Notes: generated by a model not told the origin, from the letters alone. Shown: positions 6,325 to 21,484, numbered from the stretch's first letter. The stretch is DNA of 38,102 nt from an uncultured Clostridia bacterium (GCA_947589465.1 CANQAE010000012.1:1-38102); one strand, 5' to 3'. Numbers and translations: made by a program.

Positions 6325-6382
6325 GCAGTATTTTGCGGAGTTTCGCTTTTGCAAGAGCAAACACTATTAAAGGAGATTTTAA

Positions 6383-10213
<3,831 letters not shown>

Positions 10214-10230
10214 GGCGGAGGGAGAATAAA

Positions 10231-13832
<3,602 letters not shown>

Positions 13833-13833
<1 letters not shown>

Positions 13834-13973
13834 TGGATAAGCCCGAAAAAGACAAAAAGCCCGAAAAGGGCAAAGATAAAAAAGAACAGGCTCGTCGCGA
13901 AGCGGAAATTTTCAAAAGAAAATATTTCGACTACTACGACGACATTAAGATCTCCGTCAAGGAAGATTGGTAA
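13833..13973 (+). CDS. 46-residue lysine-rich microprotein coupled to rpoC
   Basis: The ATG overlaps the rpoC stop (TGATG at 13831-13835), a classic reinitiation arrangement. The protein starts MDKPEKDKKPEKGKDKKEQA and changes from a Lys/Glu/Pro stretch (~1-20) to a helix-prone Arg/Glu segment and an aromatic, acidic end with FDYYDD and a final DW. No membrane segment or signal peptide is seen. I do not recognise a family. The coupling, the following strong terminator and a codon choice like that of rpoC support expression. A role at RNA polymerase is inferred from position only; the highly charged composition recalls small RNAP-associated proteins such as delta or epsilon but there is no clear sequence match. 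Confidence 0.65.
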
Positions 13974-13983
13974 CAAAATCAAA

Positions 13984-14022
13984 ATAAACGGTTTGGAATT
14001 GTCCAAGCCGCTTATTTTTTTT
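13984..14022 (+). terminator. Terminator of the rpoBC operon
   Basis: ATAAACGGTTTGGA-ATTG-TCCAAGCCGCTTAT forms a long stem with one wobble and a small internal loop, followed by eight T. Confidence 0.85.
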
Positions 14023-14025
14023 GTA

Positions 14026-14208
14026 TCAAAAGGTCGTCGTTTCGTCGTCGCCGTCGGTAGTCGGCGGAATAAAGCCGAGAAGCAGTACTATAATTATTAT
14101 TTGATTTAAGTTTCCCGTAAGCCCGCGGCAAGAATTATCACATTCGTCGTTGTTGCTTATGAGTAGTAGGATGATAAGCAATAATTTGAATATTTCGTTT
14201 TGTCCCAT
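14026..14208 (-). CDS. Small hydrophobic protein with two membrane segments
   Basis: The 60-residue protein starts at ATG 14208, preceded by a GGAGG ribosome site at the right distance; a further upstream in-frame ATG lacks one. It has a hydrophobic segment at about residues 7-17 (FKLLLIILLLI), a polar loop with two Cys (NNDECDNSCRG), a second segment (about 31-41, IIIIVLLLG) and an acidic Thr-rich end. Tiny proteins of this general build (M-G-x-x-x-x-KLLLILLLL then a Cys/Asn/Gly loop) are common in Clostridia, often near sporulation genes, but have no assigned function. It is divergent from spoIIR. Confidence 0.65.
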   Translation of the reverse strand: MGQNEIFKLLLIILLLISNNDECDNSCRGLTGNLNQIIIIVLLLGFIPPTTDGDDETTTF

Positions 14209-14261
14209 GTCCGCCTCCGTATGAAATATTATATGCACGCATAATGTTTTTCGTTACAAGA

Positions 14262-14289
14262 GTATAAAAATTATTTGCAAGGCAATAAT
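14262..14289 (+). promoter_or_regulatory. Forespore SigF-type promoter of spoIIR
   Basis: GTATA (14262-14266) and GGCAATAAT (14281-14289), separated by 14 bases, match the SigF consensus (GYWTA ... GGNNANANT). It sits about 18 bases before the spoIIR ATG. spoIIR is a SigF target in Bacillus subtilis. Confidence 0.65.
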
Positions 14290-14306
14290 CTATACCGGAG
14301 GACGAT

Positions 14307-14852
14307 ATGAAAATAATAAAAAGGCTCACAAAATACATACTTGTTGCATTGCTTGTAATTTCGATTTGTTTTTCGGGCATAATTTGCGTCGGTTGCGTAG
14401 ATAATAAACATATAAGCGAAGGGGCGCTTTTGCGACTGCACATTCGCGCCGATAGCAACGACAGCGTAGATCAAAACGTAAAATTGCTCGTAAGGGACGA
14501 CATAGTCGCTTACCTCAGCGAGCAAAACAAAGACGTTGCTACCTTTGCCGAGGCTTACGCAAGGATCGATTCTCAACGCGATACGCTCAAACGTATTGCA
14601 GACAAACGGCTGAAAAGCGAGGGAATGGATTACGTTGCCGAGGTCAAACTTACGAGAGAATATTTTCCGACACGCTCGTACGGAGATGTGATCGTGGACA
14701 GCGGATATTACGATGCGCTGATAATAAATCTCGGAAGCGGCAAGGGGGACAATTGGTGGTGCGTGGTGTATCCGCCGTTATGTTATCTTGACGCAACGGA
14801 CGATTTTCATTATAAGTCCAAACTAAAAGAGCTGATAGACAAATATTTTTAG
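14307..14852 (+). CDS. spoIIR: Stage II sporulation protein R
   Basis: SpoIIR is made in the forespore under SigF, exported to the intermembrane space, and signals SpoIIGA to process pro-SigE in the mother cell. The 181-residue protein has an N-terminal signal or membrane segment (about residues 9-31) ending near a Cys. The family motifs follow: LRLHIRADSND (~42-52), QNVKLLVRD (~56-64), YFPTRSYGDV (~118-127), YDALIINLGSGKGDNWWCVV and YPPLCYLD. The start has a GGAGG ribosome site. It is the first gene of an apparent operon with sleB and ypeB, which is not the Bacillus arrangement. Its presence argues that this organism sporulates. Confidence 0.95.
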   Translation: MKIIKRLTKYILVALLVISICFSGIICVGCVDNKHISEGALLRLHIRADSNDSVDQNVKLLVRDDIVAYLSEQNKDVATFAEAYARIDSQRDTLKRIADKRLKSEGMDYVAEVKLTREYFPTRSYGDVIVDSGYYDALIINLGSGKGDNWWCVVYPPLCYLDATDDFHYKSKLKELIDKYF

Positions 14853-14881
14853 CGCCTTTCGCAATACGGGAGGTGTTTTTT

Positions 14882-15559
14882 TTGAAGAAAAAGATCGCAA
14901 TAGTGTTTTTGGCGCTCATATTGTGCGTGACAAACGTGGCGTTCGCCGGCGCGAAAACCGCTTACGCCGCGAACATCGTCAAGGGCGATACCGCCGCAAA
15001 TATCAGGGCGGTTCAGACGCGGCTATCCAATTGGGGGTACTATACGGGCAAGGTGGACGGCATATGGGGTAGCAAAACGCTTGCCGCCGTCAAATACTTT
15101 CAGCGACGCAACGGATTGGTCGCCGACGGCATAGTGGGACCTGCTACCGAAGCGGCAATGGGACTGAGGCTCGGCAGTTCGTCGAATTCGCCGAGTACGA
15201 GCAACGCGAATTTGAATTTGCTCGCGCGGTGCGTGTATGCGGAAGCGCGCGGAGAGCCGTATATCGGGCAAGTGGCTGTCGCCGCCGTAGTGCTCAACAG
15301 GGTCAAATCATCGTCGTTTCCAAACAGCATATCGGGGGTAATTTACCAACCGGGCGCGTTTACGTGCGTCAGCGACGGGCAGATCAATCTTACGCCTAAT
15401 CAGTCGGCGTACAATGCGGCGCGCGACGCGCTCAACGGCTACGACCCGACGGGCGGCTGTCTTTACTATTATAACCCTGCTACGGCGACGAGCAAGTGGA
15501 TATGGTCGCTTAAAGTCACGCTTACGGTGGGACGCCACTCGTTTGCGCTCGGCAAATAA
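14882..15559 (+). CDS. sleB: Spore cortex-lytic enzyme SleB
   Basis: SleB is a lytic transglycosylase that degrades muramic-lactam cortex peptidoglycan during germination. The start chosen is TTG 14882, with GGGAGG at 14868-14873; a GTG at 14873 overlaps that ribosome site and is unlikely. The 225-residue product has a signal peptide (about 1-29, ending TAYAA), a peptidoglycan-binding repeat (about 36-93: NIRAVQTRLSNWGYYTGKVDG, then FQRRNGLVADGIVGPAT), a short Ser/Asn linker and a Hydrolase_2 catalytic domain from ~112. YAEARGEP at 119-126 contains the expected catalytic Glu (121), and ACT-type motifs QPGAFTCVSDG and GCLYYYNP follow. It sits nine bases upstream of ypeB, its usual partner. Confidence 0.95.
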   Translation: MKKKIAIVFLALILCVTNVAFAGAKTAYAANIVKGDTAANIRAVQTRLSNWGYYTGKVDGIWGSKTLAAVKYFQRRNGLVADGIVGPATEAAMGLRLGSSSNSPSTSNANLNLLARCVYAEARGEPYIGQVAVAAVVLNRVKSSSFPNSISGVIYQPGAFTCVSDGQINLTPNQSAYNAARDALNGYDPTGGCLYYYNPATATSKWIWSLKVTLTVGRHSFALGK

Positions 15560-15568
15560 GGAGGAATT

Positions 15569-16891
15569 ATGGAAGAAAGAAAGAGAGGGATATGGGCTGC
15601 GATATTGAGCGCTGTATTCGGATTCGTCATTTTGGTCGGCTGTCTGCTTTTTGGGATATTTTATATAAAATCGGATCACGAAAAAAATCTAATGAAACTC
15701 GAAAGCGCATATCAAAGCAGTTTTTACGAACTCAGCGAAGGCGTTTCGTCGATAGAAACCAACCTCGGCAAAATGATGGTAAGCACGTCGGACACCGCAA
15801 ACATAAGACTTGCCGCCGAAAATTACCGCAACGCTCAATCGGCGCTGAGAGGACTGAGCAATTTGCCGATAGACAGGCAAAGCACCGCTTCGACGGCTAA
15901 ATTCCTCAATCAAGTGGGGGATTGGAGCGACAGTATGATGAGAGCGGCGGCGCGAGGGGATGATCTAACGCCGTATCGCGACAAAATCGAGGAGATATAT
16001 ATTTACACCGCTCAACTCAATTCGCGTATAAGCGATATGCTTGCGCTCGTAGGCGACGATTATCTTATAGTCAATAACGCGAGCAAAGAAAAACTCTCGA
16101 ATTTCGACTACAACGAAAAAAGCGTCGATCCATCTGCGGAATATCCCGAACTCATATACGACGGACCGTACTCGTCGGCTCAGGACAAGGATTCGTTCGG
16201 AGAACTGAACGAGTTGCCCGAAATAACCGAAACCGAAGCGATCAAGATCCTTATCGACGCGTTCGACGACGTGCGCAACATAGAACATTGCGGCACGGGT
16301 TCCAAGCCCGAATGTTATATGTTTACCGCAAACATCGGCGACGACCAACTTTTCGCAGCCATATCTTTACACGGCGGCAAGATCCTTTCGGTGGAAACGA
16401 ACAGAACGATAGACGTTGCGAGATACGGCGAAGAAGCGATCGCGCGAATGGCCAAAACTGTTGCCGTCGATCTTGGCTACGACAATCTTACCGAAGTTTG
16501 GTACAACGAAGTGGACGGCGTCGCGACTGTCAGCCTTGTTCACGAACAAGACGGTGTAATCTGTTATACCGACCTTGTCAAAGTCAAGATGGGACTTGAC
16601 GGAAGTTTTATCGGTTTCGAAGCAACGGGCTACTGCAAGTGCCATAAGTGCAGGGAACTCGTACCCGTCATAAGTCCTTCCGCCGCCGCAAGCAGCGTGT
16701 CGAACAAACTCAAAATAGTCAATATCCGTCCCGCGCTTATTCCAAAAGACGGCAAAGAAGTGCTTTGTTATGAAGTGGCGGCTACGTTTAAGGGACTGAG
16801 GTATTTCGTCTATGTGGACGCAACGGACGGCTCCGAAGTCGAGATCATGCGAGTCACCGAACAGCCCGGACAGGGCAAAATGGTGGCGTAA
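15569..16891 (+). CDS. ypeB: Germination protein YpeB
   Basis: YpeB is needed for SleB to accumulate and stay stable in the spore. The 440-residue protein has an N-terminal membrane segment (about residues 9-33), a helical region (about 40-170) and the characteristic YPELIYDGPYSS motif (~193-204), followed by tandem PepSY-like modules in the C-terminal half (around EAIKILIDAFDDV and EEAIARMAKTVAVDLGY). A CKCHKC motif near residue 351 is notable. The AAGGAGGAATT ribosome site and the nine-base gap to sleB indicate one transcript. Bidirectional dependence of SleB and YpeB is established in Bacillus. Confidence 0.95.
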   Translation: MEERKRGIWAAILSAVFGFVILVGCLLFGIFYIKSDHEKNLMKLESAYQSSFYELSEGVSSIETNLGKMMVSTSDTANIRLAAENYRNAQSALRGLSNLPIDRQSTASTAKFLNQVGDWSDSMMRAAARGDDLTPYRDKIEEIYIYTAQLNSRISDMLALVGDDYLIVNNASKEKLSNFDYNEKSVDPSAEYPELIYDGPYSSAQDKDSFGELNELPEITETEAIKILIDAFDDVRNIEHCGTGSKPECYMFTANIGDDQLFAAISLHGGKILSVETNRTIDVARYGEEAIARMAKTVAVDLGYDNLTEVWYNEVDGVATVSLVHEQDGVICYTDLVKVKMGLDGSFIGFEATGYCKCHKCRELVPVISPSAAASSVSNKLKIVNIRPALIPKDGKEVLCYEVAATFKGLRYFVYVDATDGSEVEIMRVTEQPGQGKMVA

Positions 16892-16930
16892 CCGTTAATT
16901 TATCATTATAATAGTTATTTTCGGACATTC

Positions 16931-16964
16931 AGCCTGACGACCTAACAGTCGTCGGGCTGTTTTC
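16931..16964 (+). terminator. Terminator after ypeB, partly duplicated
   Basis: AGCCTGACGAC and GTCGTCGGGCT pair around a six-base loop, then TTTTC. The right arm and the bases after it recur at 16991-17008 as an imperfect copy, suggesting a small local duplication. Confidence 0.75.
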
Positions 16965-17032
16965 ATTCTCAAACTGACGAACTGACCGCCGTCGGGCTGT
17001 TTTCGTTCACAAAAATTTTTTTGAAATTTTTT

Positions 17033-17052
17033 CAGTTAGCCCCTGCTAACTG
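17033..17052. promoter_or_regulatory. DtxR/MntR-like inverted repeat upstream of the feo promoter
   Basis: CAGTTAGC-CCCT-GCTAACTG has perfect 8-base arms and ends one base before the -35 region. The GTTAGC/GCTAAC half-sites resemble operators of DtxR-family metal regulators. The match to that family is by eye. Confidence 0.6.
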
Positions 17053-17053
17053 C

Positions 17054-17083
17054 TTGACAACCGCCTAGTCAATGGTGTAATAT
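17054..17083 (+). promoter_or_regulatory. SigA promoter of the feo operon
   Basis: TTGACA (17054-17059), 18 bases, TAATAT (17078-17083). The 5' leader of about 65 bases holds two palindromic sites. Confidence 0.75.
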
Positions 17084-17091
17084 ATGGATGT

Positions 17092-17142
17092 AGTTCGCAA
17101 TTGCGAACTCATTAAAAATCATATGGTTCGCCATTGCGAACC
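17092..17142. promoter_or_regulatory. Pair of palindromic operators in the feo leader
   Basis: AGTTCGCAATTGCGAACT (17092-17109) is a perfect 18-base palindrome starting at the expected transcript start. GGTTCGCCATTGCGAACC (17125-17142) is a second copy with one asymmetric position. Their centres are 33 bases apart, about three helical turns. The regulator is not identifiable from this window. Confidence 0.8.
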
Positions 17143-17155
17143 GAAAGGAGGCAAT

Positions 17156-17368
17156 ATGCCGATATTTGCGGCACCGATAGGGGTGGATCTCAAAGTGACG
17201 AAGATCCTCGCGGACGAAAAGACGAAAAGGCATCTCGAAAATCTCGGAATTTTGGCAGGAAGTAATTTGTCGCTCGTATCTTCTTCGAACGGCAACATAA
17301 TCGTAAAAATCAAAGACGGCAGGATAGCCATAAACAGGCAACTTGCAATGAAGATCTTTGTGGCATAG
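17156..17368 (+). CDS. feoA: FeoA-domain protein 1
   Basis: The 70-residue protein starts at ATG 17156 behind AAAGGAGG (17144-17151). Earlier in-frame codons would run through the operators. It is a single SH3-like FeoA domain: a start PIFAAPIGVDLKVTKI, a central HLENLGILAGSNLSLVSS, where a glycine turn follows the Leu-Gly of the FeoA motif, then NIIVKIKDGRIAINRQLAMKI. FeoA proteins are small cytosolic partners of the FeoB ferrous iron permease. Nine bases separate it from the second FeoA. Confidence 0.88.
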   Translation: MPIFAAPIGVDLKVTKILADEKTKRHLENLGILAGSNLSLVSSSNGNIIVKIKDGRIAINRQLAMKIFVA

Positions 17369-17377
17369 GAGTAGAAT

Positions 17378-17614
17378 ATGGAAAAGTATTTGAACGAATT
17401 TGCGGTAGGGCAAAAAGGAAAGGTCAAGCGAATAACGGCGGACGGAAAGATCAAACGCCGTCTGTTCGATATGGGAGTTACGCCCAACGCCGAGATTTTG
17501 CTGCGTAAAATTGCGCCGCTCGGCGACCCGATAGAAGTCACCATACGCGGCTACGAACTTTCGCTGAGAAGGACGGAGGCTCAGGCGATACTTATGGAGG
17601 TGGAAAGTGATTAA
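17378..17614 (+). CDS. feoA: FeoA-domain protein 2
   Basis: This 78-residue protein is a second, more canonical FeoA domain: VGQKGKVKRI at ~10-19, RRLFDMGVTPNAEILLRKIAPLGDP in the middle (the LxxMGxxPG-like turn) and YELSLRRTEAQAI at the end. An AGGAG ribosome site precedes the ATG. Its last codons overlap the GTG of feoB (17607), so the two are translationally coupled. Tandem FeoA genes before FeoB are common in Clostridia. Confidence 0.93.
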   Translation: MEKYLNEFAVGQKGKVKRITADGKIKRRLFDMGVTPNAEILLRKIAPLGDPIEVTIRGYELSLRRTEAQAILMEVESD

Positions 17615-19787
17615 ATTTGCTTTGGCGGGCAATCCCAACTGCGGCAAGACGACGCTTTTCAACACGTTGACGGGTTCGACCGCCCACGTCGGCAACTGGC
17701 CGGGCGTTACCGTAGACAAGCGCGAAGGACTTTACAAGAAACTCGCCGAAAAGGTGCAGATAGTCGATTTGCCGGGCATATATTCGCTTTCGCCATACAC
17801 ACCCGAAGAAGTGATATCGCGTAACTTTATTCTCGACGAAAAGCCCGAATGTGTTATAAACGTGGTGGATGCTACCAATCTCGAAAGGAACTTGTATCTT
17901 ACCACTCAGATTCTGGAAATAGACGTTCCCGTAATAGTCGCACTCAATATGATGGACGCGGTCAAGGCGAACGGCGACAAAATAGTTATCGAAGAACTTC
18001 AAAAAGTTCTCGGCGTGCCTGTGGTGGGCATAAGCGCCCTCAAAAGAGAGGGGACGGACGAACTTATGCAAAAGGCGTTCGAACTTGCTCAAACCAAACG
18101 AAACGGCACGACTATTCTCGAAAATACCATAGTGGGTCCGATTATTGCCAAGGTCAAAGAGGCTTTGCCGCAAGATCTCGGTAGCAAATTGTTCCATGCG
18201 ATAAAACTTATCGAGGGCGACGAACTCGAAGTCAAAGCCCACCCCGAAGCGGACAAGATAGCGACAGAACTCAAAGCGCAACAGCCCGACGACGGATTCG
18301 ACGGTGATTACGAGGCGGTAGTCGCCGATAGAAGATACGATTACATATCGGTCAATTTCAAAAAGGCGATAGTCAAGGCAAACAAGCAGGGAATGACGAA
18401 GTCGGACAAAATCGACAAGGTTATGACTCACAGAATATGGTCGATACCGCTCTTTCTCGTCATAATGTTTGCCGTGTTCCATTTCGTGTTCAGCGAGGAC
18501 CTGCTGTTTATGAACGCTATATTCGGTTTGGAGATCAAAAGCGAAACAGCAGTTAACTTCTTCACGGGAATGGGGTACGAGGGAGAACCGCTCGGTGGTA
18601 TTCCGTCGCTCGGCGTGTTCCTGCAAAGTTGGATGGGGTTTGTGTTCGATCAACTCGGTGAATTGTTCGGGCTGTTTATGTCGACCGATACTTGGTACGG
18701 CGCGCTCATTATAGACGGTATAATAGGCGGCGTAGGCGCGGTCGCGTCGTTTATTCCGCAGATCTTGCTTCTGTTCCTGTTCATATCCATAATGGAGGAT
18801 AGTGGCTATATGGCGCGCGTAGCGTTCATTATGGACCGCGCGTTCCGAAAGTTCGGGCTGTCGGGAAAGGCTTTCATACCCATGCTCATGGGCTTCGGTT
18901 GCTCGGTACCCGCCATGATGGCGGCGCGTACGCTCGAAGATACGTGCGAAAGGGATAGGACGATAAGGCTCGCAACGTGCTTTTCGTGCGGTGCGAAAGC
19001 GCCGATATGGGCTATGCTTGCGGTAGTTGTGGGCGGATTTTTCGGGGACATATTCGTATTTACGATATACCTCCTCGGCATAGTGATAGCGATCGTTTCC
19101 GCGCTCATAATGAAACTGTTCGGCAAGAATCACGATGTGCCTCCGTTCATTATGGAACTGCCTGCTTACCACGCGCCCCAATTCAAAAATCTTATGGCGC
19201 ATCTGTGGGAAAAACTCAAACACTACGTCGTTAAAGCGGCAACGATAATAGCCGCCTCCACCGTCGTGATATGGTTCTTGTCCAATTTCGGTTGGGCGTT
19301 CTGGAACGGAATGGTCGAGATAGAAAACAGTATTCTCGCAGATATAGGCAGGGGACTGAGTTACATATTCTATCCGCTCGGCTGGGCTATGGGCGCGGAC
19401 GGTTGGAAGTATACCGTGGCTACGCTTACCGGACTTATCGCGAAAGAGGACGTTGTTTCGACCTGCGAACTGCTCGGTCTTGCGAGCGGCGCGATAGGGC
19501 TCTCAACTGCGGGGATATATGCGTTTGCGGCATACAATCTGTTTACGTTGCCTTGCATGGCGGCTGTGGCTACGGCAAAAGGCGAAAGCACGAAAAAGGG
19601 TTTTTGGGTGACGCTCGCCTGGTGGTTCGCTTCGTCGTACGTAATTTCGCTCATAATATACTGGGTACTCGAACTGTATTCGGTAGCCGTATGGGCGGGA
19701 ATACTCGTGACGCTCGTACTCGTAGCGGCGATAGTCGCGAGCGGTATAGTGCTGTCGCGCAGAATAAAAAAATATTCGAAGGAATAA
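17607..19787 (+). CDS. feoB: Ferrous iron transport protein B
   Basis: FeoB imports Fe(II) across the cytoplasmic membrane. The 726-residue protein starts at GTG 17607, with a GGAGGTGG ribosome site. Its N-terminal G domain shows G1 GNPNCGKTT (residues 8-16), the switch GVTVDKREG, G3 DLPG (~57-60), G4 NMMD (~114-117) and G5 SALKREG. A helical GDI-like region follows to about residue 260. The membrane part has two Gate repeats, including FIPQILLLFLFISIMEDSGY, MLMGFGCSVPAMMAAR and FSCGAKAPIWA, where the Cys residues line the proposed iron path. The last segment (VLSRRIKKYSKE) is basic and cytoplasmic. It is followed after four bases by a Cys-rich partner gene. Confidence 0.98.
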   Translation: MIKFALAGNPNCGKTTLFNTLTGSTAHVGNWPGVTVDKREGLYKKLAEKVQIVDLPGIYSLSPYTPEEVISRNFILDEKPECVINVVDATNLERNLYLTTQILEIDVPVIVALNMMDAVKANGDKIVIEELQKVLGVPVVGISALKREGTDELMQKAFELAQTKRNGTTILENTIVGPIIAKVKEALPQDLGSKLFHAIKLIEGDELEVKAHPEADKIATELKAQQPDDGFDGDYEAVVADRRYDYISVNFKKAIVKANKQGMTKSDKIDKVMTHRIWSIPLFLVIMFAVFHFVFSEDLLFMNAIFGLEIKSETAVNFFTGMGYEGEPLGGIPSLGVFLQSWMGFVFDQLGELFGLFMSTDTWYGALIIDGIIGGVGAVASFIPQILLLFLFISIMEDSGYMARVAFIMDRAFRKFGLSGKAFIPMLMGFGCSVPAMMAARTLEDTCERDRTIRLATCFSCGAKAPIWAMLAVVVGGFFGDIFVFTIYLLGIVIAIVSALIMKLFGKNHDVPPFIMELPAYHAPQFKNLMAHLWEKLKHYVVKAATIIAASTVVIWFLSNFGWAFWNGMVEIENSILADIGRGLSYIFYPLGWAMGADGWKYTVATLTGLIAKEDVVSTCELLGLASGAIGLSTAGIYAFAAYNLFTLPCMAAVATAKGESTKKGFWVTLAWWFASSYVISLIIYWVLELYSVAVWAGILVTLVLVAAIVASGIVLSRRIKKYSKE

Positions 19788-19791
19788 AATT

Positions 19792-19965
19792 ATGCAATGG
19801 TATGAGATATTGATAGCGGTGATAGCGGCGGCGATAGTCGCGCTCCCCATTATATTGCATTTCGTCAACAAAAAGAAAGGCAAACATTCTTGCGGTTGCG
19901 GTTGCGACTGCGGATGTACCGAATGTTCTTCGTGCGAGAAGTGCAAGCACGAAAGCGATAAATAA
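19792..19965 (+). CDS. FeoB-associated Cys-rich membrane protein
   Basis: The 57-residue protein starts four bases after feoB. A single membrane segment (about residues 5-24, ILIAVIAAAIVALPIILHFV) is followed by a basic KKKGK stretch and a Cys/His/Gly-rich tail holding eight Cys (HSCGCGCDCGC, CSSCEKC). This is the build of the short FeoB-associated Cys-rich proteins found after feoB in Firmicutes. They are thought to help Fe(II) transport or to bind metal, but the role is not proven. A strong terminator follows 18 bases after the stop codon. Confidence 0.88.
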   Translation: MQWYEILIAVIAAAIVALPIILHFVNKKKGKHSCGCGCDCGCTECSSCEKCKHESDK

Positions 19966-19982
19966 CTCTCTTTTTCTCCGTA

Positions 19983-20017
19983 AAAAGCCGCCTTTTGTTA
20001 ATCGAGGGCGGCTTTTC
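19983..20017 (+). terminator. Terminator of the feo operon
   Basis: AAAAGCCGCC and GGCGGCTTTT pair perfectly across a 14-base loop, with the T run as part of the right arm. Confidence 0.85.
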
Positions 20018-20089
20018 GTTATACGAAATTTTATCTTGGTATTAGTAACGTTTAGGTAGTCGTTGCGTTTAGGTATGCGTATTCGTTTC

Positions 20090-21013
20090 TCAATAGCCGT
20101 AGCGTTTGAGTATGCGTTTACACTCCACGAGCAATTCTTCTTTAAGCGCGGCGGGTTTGAGAATTTTTATGCTGCTGCCGAACGAAAGCAATTTGTTTAT
20201 GAGCAAGTTTCCTCCGTACAGCGACGCTTTGGCAACGTAATTGGTGCCGCGTTCGGTTATCGCGTCGTAACCGAGCCATTCTTCGACGTCGGCGAGGGCG
20301 GTCGAAAAGAATTCGAATTCCACTTCCACGAGGTCGGTATCGTCGAACGTGCCGTTGAGTTTTTCGTACACGTCGCACTCGCGCCGAACGAACTTTTCGT
20401 CGGTTATGGAAAGGCTCCTTATGCGAGCGAGTCTGAACAGACGGAAATCGTTGCGCAGATGGCAGAATCCGTATACGTACCATACCCCTTCTTTGAGCAC
20501 GAGGCAGTACGGGTCGAAATCGCGAACGCTGTAATAGTCCTTGTTGTCAGTGTACGACATATGGAGAGTAAGATCGCCGTCGATGGCTTTGTTTATGGCT
20601 TCCATTTTTCCGCGATAGTTTTGGGGATTTGTCCAGGTGCCCACGTCAATAATCAGAGTATCTGTTTTTAGAAGGTATTTTTCGTTCTCTTTGACTTTGC
20701 CTATGTGTTTGAGTTTTTCGATGAGTTCGTGATTGCTCCCGAACGAAGTCGCCGTCGCGTTTAGGCAACTGAGCAGCCTATGCAATTCGTCCTCGGTGAA
20801 GAAAGAACGCTCCAACTTGAAGTCGTCGGCTACCATATAACCGCCGTTTGCACCTCGCACCGTGATTATCGGGACGCCCGCTTCGCACAGCGAATCTATA
20901 TGGCGCGCGACCGTGCGCGTGCTTATTTCGAACTTTTCGGCGAGATACTCGCGCTTAACTTTTCGGTTGTTGAGAATGGTAAGAAGTATACCGAACATAA
21001 TAGAAGTTTTCAT
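20090..21013 (-). CDS. WYL-domain transcriptional regulator (DeoR/YafY type)
   Basis: The start chosen is ATG 21013, which follows GGAGG by seven bases; the frame is open further upstream but crosses the promoter. The 307-residue protein has an N-terminal winged helix (about 8-55: LTILNNRKVKREYLAEKF, ISTRTVARHIDSLCEAGVPI, then RGANGGYMV). A WYL domain follows around 140-225, with the region VWYVYGFCHLRNDFRLFRLARIRSL standing in for the WYL motif (residues WYVYGFC). A C-terminal extension (WCX-like) ends the protein. WYL regulators sense ligands, often nucleic acids or nucleotides. The target may be the divergent small gene at 21122. Its promoter TTGACA (21075-21070) to TAAAAT (21051-21046) has an 18-base spacer. 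Confidence 0.9.
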   Translation of the reverse strand: MKTSIMFGILLTILNNRKVKREYLAEKFEISTRTVARHIDSLCEAGVPIITVRGANGGYMVADDFKLERSFFTEDELHRLLSCLNATATSFGSNHELIEKLKHIGKVKENEKYLLKTDTLIIDVGTWTNPQNYRGKMEAINKAIDGDLTLHMSYTDNKDYYSVRDFDPYCLVLKEGVWYVYGFCHLRNDFRLFRLARIRSLSITDEKFVRRECDVYEKLNGTFDDTDLVEVEFEFFSTALADVEEWLGYDAITERGTNYVAKASLYGGNLLINKLLSFGSSIKILKPAALKEELLVECKRILKRYGY

Positions 21014-21045
21014 TATTTTGCCTCCGCGGGAAAAATTACAAAAAT

Positions 21046-21075
21046 ATTTTATTATACAGGACATAACGTTGTCAA
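21046..21075 (-). promoter_or_regulatory. Promoter of the WYL regulator
   Basis: The minus strand has TTGACA (21075-21070), 18 bases and TAAAAT (21051-21046), about 33 bases ahead of the start codon. The 108-base divergent gap also has TATAAT at 21087-21092 on the plus strand. Confidence 0.6.
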
Positions 21076-21121
21076 GTTTTATGAGGTATAATAATAAAAA
21101 AATTCGGGAGGATTTGAATTT

Positions 21122-21421
21122 ATGTATGTGTGTGTTTCTTGCACGGGTAATTTGAGAGCGGGCGACATAGTTATTTTGGAGAAAAGCGTCGAATTCGGCG
21201 AGGTCGCTGCAAAGATGATAGGGGGAGGAATAGTCGGCTTCGTCACCGACATTCAGCCCGAAGGTTGCGTGTCCAAATATTTCGTCGAACGCAAGATAGG
21301 CGACAAGCGCGTCATAGGACACGCCGTCATTCTCAACGGAAACGTAGCATTGTTCGAAACGGACAGCCCCGTATTCAACGCAAATTACGACTGCAAAACT
21401 TATTCGAGATGCAGGGTGTGA
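21122..21421 (+). CDS. Small protein of unknown function
   Basis: The 99-residue product has a good ribosome site, GGGAGGATT, about 11 bases before the ATG, and codon use like the neighbours. It looks like a compact beta-rich fold: hydrophobic strands alternate with GGG and GD turns (GDIVILE, GGGIVGFVTDIQPEG, RVIGHAVILNGNVALFETD). Four Cys (residues 4, 7, 49 and 91, roughly) include a CVSC pair at the start. I see no membrane segment. It is not recognised. It is divergent from the WYL regulator, which might control it. Confidence 0.75.
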   Translation: MYVCVSCTGNLRAGDIVILEKSVEFGEVAAKMIGGGIVGFVTDIQPEGCVSKYFVERKIGDKRVIGHAVILNGNVALFETDSPVFNANYDCKTYSRCRV

Positions 21422-21484
21422 ATACTAAAATTCGGCTTTATTTGGAAAAAATATAAATTTTGGCAAAAAAGCGCTCAAAAAGAA

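Noticed and set aside
6161..6370. 69-codon frame from TTG before rpoB
   Set aside because: It crosses the rpoB promoter and has no ribosome site; the composition is AT-driven.
15100..15560. SleB frameshift or truncation
   Set aside because: The signal peptide, peptidoglycan-binding repeat and complete Hydrolase_2 domain are all present and the length is normal.
17592..19223. Minus-strand 543-codon frame opposite feoB
   Set aside because: It is a shadow; the plus frame is clearly FeoB.
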